DNA from: Trichoplax sp. H2
Lineage: Eukaryota > Placozoa > Uniplacotomia > Trichoplacea
Assembly: GCA_003344405.1 (NCBI GenBank)
Contig: NOWV01000219.1
Span: forward strand, 48,367 to 112,366
Direction of reading: 5' to 3'
Length of the DNA stretch: 64,000 nt
A program made the position numbers and the translations under genes. Shown here one piece after another: positions 12,230-25,648 of this stretch. Numbering within the stretch: position 1 is the first letter of the stretch; every line of letters starts with the position of its first letter. Under the pieces are notes generated by a model. The model saw only the letters and a program-made list of their open reading frames with translations, searched no databases and was not told where the DNA came from.

Positions 12230-15200
12230 TATGAAAGCTTCTTCTTTTAACTTGAAGTTTCAGTAGAGAGAGAAATTTTAATATCGAAGTTACTGCTAGT
12301 AAACGTTGATACAATTATGTAGTAGAACTGTAATACCTTGGCTTTTGCTTCCCGTCTTTTTAAATAAGATGGCTGATTGTTGCCTCGCAGCAGGACACCA
12401 TTGACCGCCTAGTACGGTAATACCTTCTATATTTATACAATGACTAAGCGATTAAGATGTCTCATGGGGGTCATGGAAAATCAGATGATATAAAAACAGT
12501 AGAGTATTCATAAAAAATTGGTAATAGATCATGAAGTTAGCAGCTAGTCTCAAACCGAATGGAGCAAGATCGGCTGGAAGCCAAGATGCACTGGAGTAGC
12601 CACTCCATACTTTATTGACTCAAAGGTAATCGGCTGAGAATGGAAAGAAAAAACTTCTTTTACAGCTATCATTATTACTAAGATGGTGACTAAAATAATC
12701 ATGTGTATCAATTATTTCATAATTAAAATCAGCCAGGATTTGATCACAGCTAGGGAAGAGCAATTATCGTAAGACGCGAGTAATTTCGTACCTAAGTAAA
12801 GGCGAGCTTTGTCAAATTCAGCTACAGTATGTAATGGACAATCAGCAGAGTGGACCATAATAACTGTTGCCATCTATGCATACGATGGCGTAATTACACG
12901 TACAACTTACAGTAACATGTTGTACTTGAAACTGCTAGAAGTAATTTGGTATTCACGGGCTAGATATCAAGGACGCTAAATAATATCAAAGTTTATTTCT
13001 TAACTAAAACAAATATAAATAGGGATATTTTGCGCTCCTTTTACAATAATATTTCTTATTTATGATTGCACGTCTGCCTTTTCCTCCGGAATAAATGACA
13101 GTAAATAAATAACTCATATTTTATAAGTATCACTAGTATAAAGATGATCTCTTCTACTGGATATTACGTCTATAACTTGTAGCCATTTTGTAAAGTTTTT
13201 CTTTTGAAATTAAATGTAATAATAGGTAGTGATTAACGTTGTCAGGAATACGGTCAGAGATAATCATTCTATCGAATTATTTTACTTTTAATAATAAAAT
13301 AGCACGCTAATAAGCACAGAAAATCGGCAAAAATTTATATCATTTTTTCAATCGTTACATTATATGATTAATTAAAATCCCTGGCGTACCTAATCATTAT
13401 TTTCGAATTGCAAAAATAACAATTTCTTTGTGAGTTTGGTACTTTGATAATATTATTTTTGTCATGCATACTATCGGTTTTTACCACGTTTATTTTATTG
13501 TTACGTTATGTTAATAGATGAAGAGGATACTCATTAGACGAAGATTTATTTCAGATTATACTTTAGGTACTTTTATGGATGATTCCAGCTGTAAATATAT
13601 TATAGACAGAGTTCCATTTTAAATAGGTAAATATGAACAATAATTTTAAATTACACCATTAATTAAAGGTAGCTGAATATGTTTTTATCATAGCCGTTGT
13701 TAGCCATTAATTACATTCTATATTGCTGTGCGTTATTGCACAATCTCTATAAAGGTATATTACGATACGGACGCTTGTTCTAATTAGTAGACCACTTTTT
13801 AGTTAATTAGTTAGTCAGTTAGTTAGACAACTAGTTTGTCAATCGCTATTGAATTATCAAGACTACAATCTTGGTTGTCAAGATTTCATCAGTAATAAAT
13901 AGCAGCGATTCTCTAACTACCTTGTCTACACTATCAGCAACGCTATAACTATGCTATAGTATTCAGACGTTGGAACTGAACTATTTGGTGATATAGCTAA
14001 TCTTGTCTCTTTAAGTCAGTCAGAGGCGCTCTTCTTAAGCGTTACTTGTGTAGATTTACTTTGTCTCTAGTGGTGTGTGACAAGGTGTCTGACCAAGTCA
14101 TGTTAAGGGCTTTAATTAGGTAAGGATATTGCAGCTAATGAACTTCACCATTTCATTACACCTTTTTTAATCTAACCGTGATCGTCATATATGCATGGCC
14201 CATAACATCTACATTGCCCTCGAGCATCGTATATGTTGCCCGTTTGGCATACATAGCCCGTAACAATGTTGCATTACATTTTGCTCAATGACAAGTCTGG
14301 TTACTTTAGCACTAGTGCCCTAGCGTTTCGTCATTAATGGCTAGAAATTCATCAGAAACTAAGCAAGTATGCGAACTAGAATGCAGAATGAATCATGACA
14401 TACCCTGCATATCATAAAGTATACCCTAATTGACAGGGCTCGTGAGTTTATAAGATGCATAATAAAGGAATAAATTTTGCATATAGAAATGTGCGCAGCT
14501 CCCGGGGACATTCAGCTCGAAACTTTCTAACCTATTGATGAAAATGTAGCAGAACTCTAGCAGACTATCATGGTGGCAAGAGATAATTATTAACTGCATA
14601 GATTTTCATTTTCTCACAGGTTTCATTGAAGAGTAAACGGTGCAAGGTATTGTTTTATTGTTGGCATAAGAGAACGAATTTAAATAATACTCTTACACCA
14701 AGTGAATCTCTTTCTGCTCATGGATCGCATTGAATGAAATGGTGCCTTGCTTTGTCGCAGAAACACCTAAAGCTGCCTAAAGTAAGGATTTCCGTGCTGA
14801 TCTAATGTTATCTACCAGATAAAATGGTAGCATAATGAAGAAGCTACGGCTAGAAAGATGGTTTGAATAATAGTGAATTGGAGGCTAGACTTGCTAGATC
14901 GACGGGATTTAGTACAGATAGTGAATATTATGCTATTATGCCATAACTTGTGTGGTGACAACGTTACTTTAGAAATGCTCCAATTTCACCATAGTATTTA
15001 CTACTTTTTTTATTTAAACTTTAAAGACGCTAAAATAGTTATCTAGCAAACCAATTTCAATTTTTTGTAACCTATTTTAGCCGCTCTAGCTATGAAACGC
15101 TGCTAGAAGCCAGCTCAATCAAAGTAGAATATGTGACTACGACTTGTTGTTTGTAATTCTGTATTGATGCACCCATGTTTGATTAAACGGATAGCTATAT

Positions 15201-16250
15201 TTGATATAGTTAGGTTGCTTTGAATAGATATTATCGTGAAGCTAATATTAGATGATTGCTAACTTCTATATTAGAAATTGTTGATGACTAATAGTAGCCA
15301 GTTGACTAATTATGGTACAAGATTTATGTAGCTAGAAACATCGTAGTTGTTAAGATGCCCATCGGAGAAAGGGCCTAGATGTTAATAGAAGAGTATTGAC
15401 ATCTTAAGTAGAATGATTTAGATTGTATAAAATAATGATGTACTATTAGAGAAAAGTATTTTGTTTGATGACTTATGTCCGATTGTAGATTAATCAAGTT
15501 GCCATAAATGGATTTAACGTAATGTTTACATAGGAGAAGAGACTTCACTTCGCTTTGAGCTCGGAATACTCTCGATTTTACACTAGATTCTAGTAGTAAT
15601 TGATCATTGCTCTACTATTTTTAAAACCTTGTAATAAAAGTCTTTTCGAAAATAACATTTGACTAAGATAGTTCTTGTGAGACGCATTTATTACAAATGC
15701 ATGATGTTACGTAGGTTCTTTCTTTCAATCGCGCGTATTAATGTAATTATCCCCAAATGAAAGAAATCCTCTTGTTGACAATAATAATACCCTATCGCCG
15801 GAGATCAGATAACCTTCTATCTGTAACAGCGCATAATAGTTTATCAACATAGCTGGCTGGATGAGATATCCACTGTTAGATGCACATAGAAAAGAACAGG
15901 TATTCAATTACTTTACAGCTTCCGTAGCATTCTGATGTCAGTTCGAGTACGTATATCACTATAACAGGACTAATGCTGTAAGCACACACGATGTCAGTTA
16001 ATGGGCACCATTATACAGTAAATCACTGTTATACAAAATTGACAAACGTAGTAAACTTCCCTATTCATTTTGCCAGACAGTGATCTGTAGTAAGGTAAAT
16101 TGTAAGCATTTTTCATGAACTTGCGGAGTCTAATGTACACTTGTACAATGTACATGTAGTCCATGCACCTACTAAAAGAACAATATTCCACGTACCATAC
16201 GAATATCACAAGGACTAATGTATATCTAATTATCTAGGTGATCTTTCCGT
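12230..16250. other. AT-rich gene-free stretch
   Basis: No gene recognised on either strand. A short TTAGTTAG-type low-complexity run lies near 13800-13835. Two minus-strand frames of 60-71 codons (15725-15907 and 15994-16209) lack domains and splice context, and I treat them as chance. Confidence 0.45.
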
Positions 16251-16550
16251 TTTCAGAATATGAAACATCGAGTGCAAAGTCTGACAGTAGCTGGCTGTTG
16301 TAATCATTTTATGGGTGGCCTTGAGAATTAGCCATAACTGCGAGGCCCACAAGCGTTCAAGAGAAACTCTGTTATTGTAACGCCCTTCTTTTTACGCTTC
16401 TAGCTGTCCTAGCGTCCGTAACTCGCACACAAAATATTGTCCGGACGTCCTGAGTCCTGGCCCAAGCAAATTATTACAGAAATGACCTCGCCCAGAACAG
16501 TATGGCTAAGTCCATCCTTAGTGGAAATGAACTTTATGCTGTGAACAGCC

Positions 16551-16955
16551 ATAACTTTACAAGTCCATGGCTGTACTACGAGTTAACGATAATGGAATCC
16601 GTTCCTATTTTAGTTGTCCCATTCGATGGCGATCCGTAGTGTACAGTCTCAATGTGGACTTGTGGAGTCCGACTACCTCTTTTTGCTCGTCTTTTTGCTT
16701 CAAGTACAGTACAGTACTTTCGGTAGAGTCAAATGATCGGCGAAATCCTGTCATAACTTTAGAAGTCCATGACTGTACTACACGAGTTAACGATAATGGA
16801 ATCCGTTCCTATTTTAGTTGTCCCATTCAATGGTGATCCGTAGTGTACAGTCTCAATGTGGACTTGTGGAGTCCGACTAACTCTTTTTGCTCGTCTTTTT
16901 GCTTCAAGTACAGTACTTTCGTTAGAGTAAAATGATCAAGGAAATGCTATCAATT
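16551..16955. repeat. 202-bp tandem duplication in GTAC-rich island
   Basis: Two adjacent units, 16551-16752 and 16753-16955, start with ATAACTTTA(C/G)AAGTCCATG and share most bases to their ends. Both contain CAAGTACAGTAC-type palindromic words. Open frames crossing them simply translate the repeat. The stretch is visibly less AT-rich than its surroundings. Confidence 0.85.
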
Positions 16956-17732
16956 CTGCACGTTCTCTCGGCGTACTCCAGTACAGTACTTCGCCTAGAG
17001 TTAAGTCAGGACAGTACACGACCATGTTGTACTGCGATGTCAAGTTTGGACTTTCTGTACTGTAGAGGTAAATTGGAAAAAATTCATTTCATTGAACTGC
17101 CATGAGTTTGAATCATGAAACTGTAGTTAATCTGTCAAGAACTATAAAATAAAAAGGCTAAAATAGCCACCATAACAACATGTACTGTACTGGGATGAAG
17201 TACAGTGGCGGTCTCATCATTATTTCCCGACCTTTGAAAATATATAACAACTACTCTGTTTTATTTTACTCTGCCAATTTGGTATCAATCGATTGGAAAT
17301 AGAATGCTTTTTGCGACTATGTAGTTTATATTTATATAAAGGATTTCAATTTACTAATATTAGCAAATGAAGTTGAAATTGTTTGTAGCTCAAGTCCGCC
17401 ACTTGTTCTACAATTGATAGTCCAGTTTATACAGTCTATTTATTGCTTGAAGTACAGTACAGTATAGACACTTTATACTGTACACTGTACACTGTACTCG
17501 GTATGTCCACACCATCGAGTTCCAATAGGTGACATAGCTTTTGCATAGTTTGTACAGCGTTCAGCGCCAAGATACACTTATTATTGTCCCTTACTGGGCT
17601 CTGCTTGGCCGTAGCCCGACTACTTATAGTCTACATGGTAATCTTCAGTACAGTCTTCTACAGACGTCAAAAGGGAGGCGCAACTTTCGTTGGTAAAATC
17701 GCAGGGAAAATTGTTCCATTTCCCTCTCTCTC
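16753..17732. repeat. Left copy of gap-spanning duplicated block (longer form)
   Basis: This block reappears after the gap at 17753-18258. The two ends match exactly: the left copy stops at the gap in a CTCTCTCTC run that the right copy reads through. The left copy holds an extra ~480 bp (about 16972-17450) missing on the right. It also has three instead of four units of a 7-bp ACTGTAC run (near 17478-17500). The pattern fits two alleles joined across a false gap. Confidence 0.8.
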
Positions 17733-17752
17733 NNNNNNNNNNNNNNNNNNNN
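17733..17752. other. Assembly gap (20 N)
   Basis: Twenty undetermined bases. The flanks overlap in sequence, so the true gap size is probably negative. Confidence 0.99.
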
Positions 17753-18258
17753 GTCCATGACTGTACTACACGAGTTAACGATAATGCAATCCGTTCCTAT
17801 TTTAGTTGTCCCATTCAATGGTGATCCGTAGTGTACAGTCTCAATGTGGACTTGTGGAGTCCGATTAACTCTTTTTGCTCGTCATTTTGCTTCAAGTACA
17901 GTACTTTCGTTTGAGTAAAATGATCAAGGAAATGCTATCAATTCTGCACGTTCTCTCGGTGTACAGTACTATACAGTACAGTATGGGCACTTTATACTGT
18001 ACACTGTACACTGTACACTGTACTCAGTGTGTCCACACCATCGAGTTCCAATAGGTGACATAGCTTTTGCATAGTTTGTACAGCGTTCGCCGCCAAGATA
18101 CACTTATTATTGTCCCTTACTGGGCTCTGCTTGGCCGTAGCCCGACTACTTATAGTCTACATTGTAATCTTCAGTACAGTCTTCTACAGACGTCAAAAGG
18201 GAGGCGCAACTTTCGTTGGTAAAATCGCAGGGAAAATTGTTCCATTTCCCTCTCTCTC
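17753..18258. repeat. Right copy of gap-spanning duplicated block (shorter form)
   Basis: Near-identical to 16758-17732 except for the missing ~480-bp segment and one extra ACTGTAC unit. It runs straight into the ARPC1 5' region, so this side is the one continuous with the gene. Confidence 0.8.
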
Positions 18259-18341
18259 AACCTATTTCAACACTTGATTCGAATGTTGGATTGCCTATTC
18301 CATTCTCTATTGTCTCATTATTGATTGCCAGGTTATTGGAA

Positions 18342-20757
18342 ATGCCAGAAGTTTATCACACCGTTTCTTCATCCGTGGTTTGCTGTGCCTTCAATAGCGA
18401 TAGAAGTCGTAAGTTCATAGAGGGTTAGCGATAGTTATTCCATGCTCCCCGTCCCAGCGTTGCCGTTGACTTCCCATCATCAAGTATCTGTATCTCATGT
18501 TCTTGTGTAGTCATAGTTATAATAGAGATTGTAAATGTCTGTTGAAGGGAAACTGCAATAATTTAAGAGAAAATAGTTTGCTCTATAGGCGAAAGCAATG
18601 CTCTTCCGTAGTGACAGTATGTCGGTGTGGTTCCGCCATCAAACTAGGTTGACAATCATGTGACCTAGCGTACTCTCACCACATTCACGACTTACTACAA
18701 TTTTTTTTCCCCACTTTCTCACTCTTCATTATTTAGTCAGGTAAAACTTTACTGAGTTTATTCCTCTTTTAATATTGGATTCGTGTTGATGTTGTAGAAT
18801 TGGCTCTTTGTCCTAACAATGAAGAAGTACATATTTATGTGAAGAAGGGAGCAAGCTGGAGTTTAAGTAAAGTTCTGAAAGAGGTTATTCCCAAAACTAA
18901 AGTTTTCATCAATGATAGTTTGGATAAAACTTCAATCTTTATTTTCTTACCATTACTTTTCAATTTCGGCTTCATGTAGTAATCTAATGTATAGGATGTT
19001 ATTCCTAATTTTTATGAGCTATTTTCAAGGTGTTTTACCGGTAATGAACTTCATCATCCGTTATTGACCTTACACTCTACTTTGAATTATTGTAGCACAC
19101 AGAAATTATCAACGGCATTGATTGGGCTTCTGAAAGTGATAAAATTGTAACTTGTAGCTCGGTAAGTTGATTCATGACATCACTATTCGTCATTAGGAAT
19201 CTGTAATGAGGATTATTTTATTATCTCGGATTTAATCTTACTATGGTGATGGCTTGTTGGCTAATTAGGATAGGAATGCTTACGTATGGAAGCGTGAAGG
19301 GAATGATTGGAAGCCAACTTTGGTATTACTCCGGATGAATCGTGCGGCTACGTGTGTTAAATGGTCACCAGACGGTATGATGATTATTCTAATATAGAGT
19401 AGATAGCAAAAGTAAACTTTAGGCTGCAGTACTGTGGTAATACATCAGTAACGCCATTTCAGTAGCTTTTTATCGGGGATGTAAAATAACTTGGGATTAT
19501 AGTAGGACTTGTTATTTTTGTGATAATGTAGAGAACAAATTTGCTGTTGGATGCGGCGCCAAATTGGTTTCCATCTGTTATTTTGAGAAAGAAAATGATT
19601 GGTGGGTCAGCAAGCATATCAAGAAGCAAATCAACTCGACTGTGTTATCAGTTGATTGGCATCCCAATAATATTTTACTAGCAACTGGATCGTGCGATTT
19701 TAAGTGTAGAATATTCTCTGCATACATAAAAGAAATCGAGAGTAAACCATCACCAACATCTTGGGGCTCCAAAATGAATTTTGGTGCTTGCATGCACGAG
19801 TTTTCTAATTCTGGAGGTGCTTATTGTATTTATAAACTTTCGTTGTTGACATTTGAATTGATAGCTTATGTTGATCGGTAACCAACGCAATGTTATGGCT
19901 TTTACGTAGAAGTATATCTCCTGCAAACACTAATTATCATGCTTGTTATTTGTTCTAGGTGGATGGGTACATTCTGTTTCTTTTTCATTCGATGGTAAAA
20001 AAGTTGCATGGGTTGGCCATGATTCTAGTATATCAGTTGTTGACTCTGAAAGAGACAACATTTTGTTGACTGTGAAGAGTACTTATTTACCCTTCGCTTC
20101 ATGTACCTGGATTTCATCGAATAGTATTGTCAGTGTTGGCCACGATTGTGTTCCGTATATGTTCAGTATTGATGGTGCTGGAAATCTTACATTTCGTGAT
20201 GCACTTGATAAAAAGGAGAAAAAACAGTCTGAAAACGTTTTTAGGTAATAGTAGCAAGCGTTTCTATCTTTGTTACTTGTTGAGTAGGTTCTTTTTGCTT
20301 AGAAAGGGCTAACATTATAAACTTATTGTTTTCTTTCAGTGCGTTAAATAAATTCAGAGATCTAGATAGACTGGGTTCTACCAAAAGTGATAGAAGCAAC
20401 ACATCATTAAATTCTATTCATCAAAATGCCATCAAGTAAGAGGCTCACACATTAATATGCAAACCATTACCATCGATTGATGAAATTATCGATATCCATT
20501 TCTAGGGGCGTAGCTATTGCTAGAGGTACAAAGAAAGACTGTGCGGTATTTTCTACCTTTGGAATGGACGGTAAAATTATAGATTGGGATTTAAAGGTAA
20601 GCATTAGAAAAATGATTATGAGTATATTGATGCTTACACATGCAAATACTATTCCTTCTTATTTCCTACTGAATTGCAACAAAGAGAAATAAACTTTTTG
20701 CGTTCCTTGTTCATATAGTCGCTGGAACAATCCATAGCCGGACTAAAAATTGCCTAG
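18342..20757 (+). CDS. ARPC1: Actin-related protein 2/3 complex subunit 1 (ARPC1)
   Basis: WD-repeat beta-propeller subunit of the Arp2/3 complex, which nucleates branched actin filaments. Nine coding exons: 18342-18408, 18798-18883, 19096-19161, 19269-19374, 19532-19816, 19959-20244, 20340-20435, 20506-20596, 20719-20757. The phases join cleanly into 373 aa, against about 370 in vertebrates. Landmarks matching the family: [16 protein letters not shown] near the N-terminus, [82 protein letters not shown] and GHDC. The family-specific protrusion that contacts actin is kept as [10 protein letters not shown], and the C-terminus ends SIAGLKIA. The start at 18342 was chosen because it gives the family's usual N-terminal length. 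The exon 2 donor (GAG|GTTATT) is weak but required by homology. A possible AATAAA signal lies at 20874-20879. Confidence 0.96.
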
Positions 20758-21704
20758 TTTCTGGAAAATTGTGTTTACTAGAATGCCAATTTTAGTGCAT
20801 TACTATTTCAGCAGTTGCAAATGTCTATATGGCATCTGCTTCATTAGTTTTATTGTTATTTCATGATAGTAATAATAAAATGAACATTGATGATTATTAC
20901 ATGCTCACGGCGCCATGCACTTCAACAATGCAGCGTACTACTATGTCGTAACCCGAGACATAACTGAGGCATAGCTGGTTTAACTAGGTAAATGGGTAAG
21001 GATGATCACATATCTTTTCTTGGGCAATGCCACATGTCGTATGTACGTGTTATCCTATCAATTACTATCGCCTTAATCATTCATTCATGTATTTTTATAC
21101 AGTATTAGAAAATTTTTTCGTGGATATTGTAATTACTATGCACCTTACATATAGCTTTGAAATTACTATCATTTTTCTTTGTAGTTTGTATTCGCGGTTG
21201 ATCTAAGATTTGAATCTCTGTTTAAATTGTACTGTAATGTATCCAAATAAAAATTCTCGCTGTTATCATGAACGTATTGAATATTATTTGCTTGTTTATG
21301 TCTGTTGTTAATTGAGAGCTTATTGATAGTACGAAAATATTTACAGCAGCCATAGATTACGCAATAGTGTTTAAGCTTTCCAATTTTTGTACTCGAATTA
21401 CTGAAACATCGCAATTGGAATTATCCGTTTCTAAAATGAATTAATTATCTACAATTAGAAGTAAATGCAATGCAGTTACAACAATTTTTCGAAAATCCTT
21501 CCAAGGAATAAAACAAATTAGTACAGTAATGGATATGGTAGTGTCTGATCTTAAGTAATATTGTATGATATTTTAAAGTTTTAAATAGAATTTTGGAACA
21601 GCAACAGTTATATTCCTGTCACCTTGACCATATAACTACAGTACAACAGGCGTCATGAATTATCTTATTTTAACTATAACTAACTATCAATTTAAGGTTT
21701 ACAA
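20758..21704. other. Convergent intergenic region between ARPC1 and TTC26
   Basis: About 950 bp separate the two stop codons and should hold both 3' untranslated regions. An AATAAA at 20874-20879 could serve ARPC1. The open frame at 21169-21414 on minus has no domain and lies past the TTC26 stop, so it is not called. Confidence 0.6.
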
Positions 21705-24700
21705 TCAATTCAAGTTAATTCGTTTTTCTTTCGCCCATTTCTTGATAATTCGAATTATGTACTCAACTTGTGGGTTTGCAGTGTTGCGAAGAATAGCTAA
21801 TAACTCTCTTAGCGTCTCCCTGAAGGTTAAATTTAATAAAATGTAGTTAGCAATCGATAACTTACACAGTTTTATGCCGATGTATTGTATATATTTTATC
21901 AACCTGCCTTGTGCAACTACTTACCGAGGTTCATGACCAGCAATAATTAGTTGAAATAAGCCAATACATGCCCCTCTTTTACCTTCCCAATGTTCCGGAT
22001 TAGGATCCATCCTCTCCAATACGTCAAAAGCTTTACAAGCATAGTAGAATTGTCCCATCTAAAAGATTTATTTCATCGTTTTTATTGTCCATTCGACACG
22101 AAATAAATCCAATCGACTTCAGAAATTCCATACCTTATAACATTCATTAGCAATAAGAGTTAATAGTTGGAAAGATTCTGATGATGTTTCCATCTTGAGA
22201 TAGGATTCCCATGCTAATCGTGATTTTCTATTCATAATATCTAAAGGAAAAATAGACCTACCATTATTATTCCATATACCACTAATTCACAGAATAATAC
22301 AGTACGAGAGTGATTGCATCTAGCTATTGTTAGATGATTAATAAATTATTGAAACTTACAGCATCGAGCTAACCAACTAAGATATGTGTAATCATTTTTG
22401 ATTTTTTCGCTTTGTATCATGAGAAATATCTAATCAAGAGGGAAGCAGATTCAGAATTATTTAATTGTTGAGCGAACTATACGAAAAAAATTAAGCATAA
22501 TACAAGCAGAGCATCTCTACAGTAATTAGAAATAACCTCTTCAGCTTCCTTATAATTTCCTGCAACTGCTTTCGCTTGTGCATAATTGAAATTGAATACG
22601 TCGTCGTTATAGAAGTAGCTCTATAAAAATATAATGGCAAAATATAAGTACAGATTACTATATTGAAGAATTCTGTTTATTAATGATATACGAGCAGTAA
22701 TCAGATATAATATTTACAAATTCGAAAAGCTTAAAACTTATGATTTGTTTACCTTGATGGAATTAAGATAAATCAAGACATCTTCAAATTGCTTGAGAAG
22801 AAAGAAGCAAGCTGCCATACATTGCCTACCAGGTATTGTATCTAAATGTAATTACAATGCATAATTTATTTTCATTTTCGATTACACGTATGCAAACTAT
22901 CACTACTATAATTGACAGTGCAAGTAAATTTACCGCATTCGCTGGCTGATCCACCAACTAGTTGAAAGTACTGTTGAGCAATACGAAGATGCTCGCGCTA
23001 TCGTAAAATGAAAATAAATAATAAGTAGAAAAAAATTCTAATTTTTTTCTAATCTGCTGTGGCTAGCAATGCAATTAGACAAGAATATTTGTGACTAATT
23101 TTTCTTCTAACCGATTGTTGCTCTTGACCTAGAGCTGCATTGACAACACCTTTTAAAATGTATTCCTAGAAATAAGTAATACATTTTCAGTATTTGAGCT
23201 CATAAATTTCAATCGCTAAGGATAAATCTTTTCAGATCGAGAAATTAAACTTACTTGTGGAATTGTTGGTTCTAAATCTTTAATCAATTTATAAGCTTCT
23301 ACAATATCATCTTGCTTTAGGTAATAAATGACCTGAAGGTCAAATAAGGGGTAATTAATAAGTTTAGACTATTTAAATAATTTGAAATGTATCGCAATTT
23401 AGCAGTTCCAGTTAAAGAATTTACTAGATTAAGTCTTGCTTCTGGAATAACATCTATTAATGGTGGGAGAACTTGTAACGCTCCTTCACCTCCTCGGAAG
23501 ACAACCTTTAAAACAATTAATAAAGGAGCGTTAGAAATGAATATGTAAAGATTTTGGACTCAATAAAAGAGCTACTGGATATTCTACAGATTTGAAACTA
23601 CACGCTTTAGTGGATTAGAAGCTTACCAAATTGTGTTTTATCAAGTCTTTAGCAAAAACTAGGCTTGGCGATGACATTTCTTGTAGGTTCTTCAATTCAG
23701 CCTACAATTAATACATGGAATATCATTATAATAGCATAATTACTCACATAAATGCTTAAATTTAGAGATAGATGAAGTATGGCGATATTGATATAGATTA
23801 TAAGCCATATTTACTTACCTCTGCTGCTTTTCCATTATAAAGCTTGAAGTGATTGCAGGCTTTTAAATTTAAAGCTATTACACTACAAGAGGCATATGAA
23901 TATTATAATGCATATATATTACCTATCGAAAGCTGTACGTAGTTATTTAAAAATAATATTTTAGAAACGTAGCTTCTAAGTTGCATTTATAGATTACCTA
24001 TCTGGATTATTTTGCAAATAAACCGCCAAAACTTCCTGTGAAACATCGTAGTAGTCTAGCTTGTAATAGCATAAGGCCACATATACGTTTAAAGCTAAAT
24101 AATCCCTATCAGTTTCGGAGATAAAATTAGATCAATCCAAAATTAATGCTGTAGTTGTGATCAAATTACAAAGCTATATCAACTTAAAATAGAATAATGA
24201 TTGACGACTGCCCTATACCTATTTTCTAGTAAGATTCGTTTATAAATATCTATAGCTTCTTGATAGTGACTTCTTAAATAGTGAATTGATGCAAGGCTTA
24301 GCTGCAGTATAAATAAGTATAACACGATATCAGTTATAAATGTGTGTAACTAATTGAAGATGCAGTACATTAGTTTAAATCCACTTTACTTGATCTTGTA
24401 TGACGTCTTGTAATTGTTGATGATAATGCATTAGACGCTTTTCGTCATTAAACTGAAAGATTAAACCAAAAAGAAATTTTATGACATAGAATTTGTTTAA
24501 ATTTTGAGGTCTTCTTTATAGAAGAGAATGAGCACATCATTAAAATAATTATACCGGCGTTTAGAATAAAGTACCTTTTGAGATAAGTGAAATTGTAATC
24601 GGTTTTGTAGTTTACTTTTAGGACCTACAAGAAATAATTAGACTTTATTATTAAGCATTTATACATGATAAAATTTTGTAATGGCATTGGCGATGTGCAT

Positions 24701-25648
24701 TCCTAAGGACAGCTGCCTTTATCGAATATATAGTTACCTTTATCAGCTGCAGCATCAGATTCTTTATACATTCCTAGTAGGAAATAGCAACATGCTAAAT
24801 AGCACCAGTAGTCTGGGTTACAGCCTACTTTTGATGTAAGCTTTTGATATTCCTATAAACATCGTATGGAAAGTAACAATTTCGTATCAATCTATTTCAA
24901 TAGCCTCCGAATTTTATACCAAATCGATTATTTCAAGTAAGTAATTCATGAACATTATAAGAAATACCTCCATAGCTTTCTTATAATCCCCAAGGTGGAA
25001 TGCACAGTAAGCTATCCACAAACTGACTTCATCATTTCCCTTACCACCTCCTCTATCGAACTTATACCCCAAAGAGAAATGATATCGACGATTAAAATAA
25101 AATAAGGCACTTGTACATAATGCATTGACTATTATGGAATAATAATATAGCTGCACTATATGAATTTAATACGTTATACTGTATTCTGATTTACTTCTAG
25201 TAGAGTCATGGCTCCAGTGTAGTCTCTCTTGTTCAGAAAGTCGTCTAATTGAGGAACTTGTTGCTCCTTTTTCTTAGTCTCTTTCTCTTGAGCGGTTACT
25301 GGTTTTGCTCTTGATAGTAACTAATTTAATGGGATATTTTAAAGCACATTAGATGTTATCATGTCCACAGCAGTTTACAACGTATTAATAGCAGCCAGAA
25401 TTTGAATCCTGATAATAGGATTGAATGTAATCTTAACTTTATTATGATAAGTAAAACTTGGGAATAAAGAGTCCGACACTTTAAAACATAACTCGGTTAA
25501 CTTATAATTTATTTCTAATTATTCTTTATTAAGTTTATGCCTGTTCCACTTCATGATAGATTTGACTTGATTAATAGTCAAACAAAATGAAGAAAGGAAA
25601 AAAACGGTTGTAATAGAGCAATGATAAAGTTGGCAGCTAACTTACCAT
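21705..25648 (-). CDS. TTC26: Intraflagellar transport protein 56 / tetratricopeptide repeat protein 26
   Basis: TPR protein of the IFT-B complex that carries cargo in cilia. Twenty exons in transcript order: 25646-25648, 25195-25320, 24968-25060, 24738-24852, 24575-24624, 24390-24452, 24219-24301, 23998-24105, 23819-23882, 23627-23701, 23425-23505, 23255-23332, 23112-23165, 22934-22997, 22753-22841, 22537-22620, 22360-22429, 22134-22240, 21925-22058, 21705-21819. All phases agree and give 551 aa, against 554 in human. Landmarks: LLSRAKPV at the N-terminus, [162 protein letters not shown], and a C-terminal [16 protein letters not shown]. Exon 1 contributes only the ATG, directly followed by a GTAAGT donor. 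A few donors are weak (GTTATT after exon 16, GTTAGA after exon 13). Confidence 0.96.

Noticed and set aside
16567-16836. 89-codon plus-strand open frame with an internal peptide repeat
   Set aside because: It is the translation of two 202-bp DNA repeat units; synonymous positions are as conserved as the others and there is no start, domain or splice support.
16753-18258. Interpretation as a true tandem segmental duplication
   Set aside because: All three 20-N gaps show flanks that overlap exactly to the gap edge, which is better explained by unmerged haplotypes.
21169-21414. 81-codon minus frame downstream of TTC26
   Set aside because: Lies past the TTC26 stop in the convergent 3' region and has no domain.
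24914-25156. 80-codon minus frame taken as a separate protein
   Set aside because: Only its centre (24968-25060) is real, as TTC26 exon 3; the ends are intron read-through.
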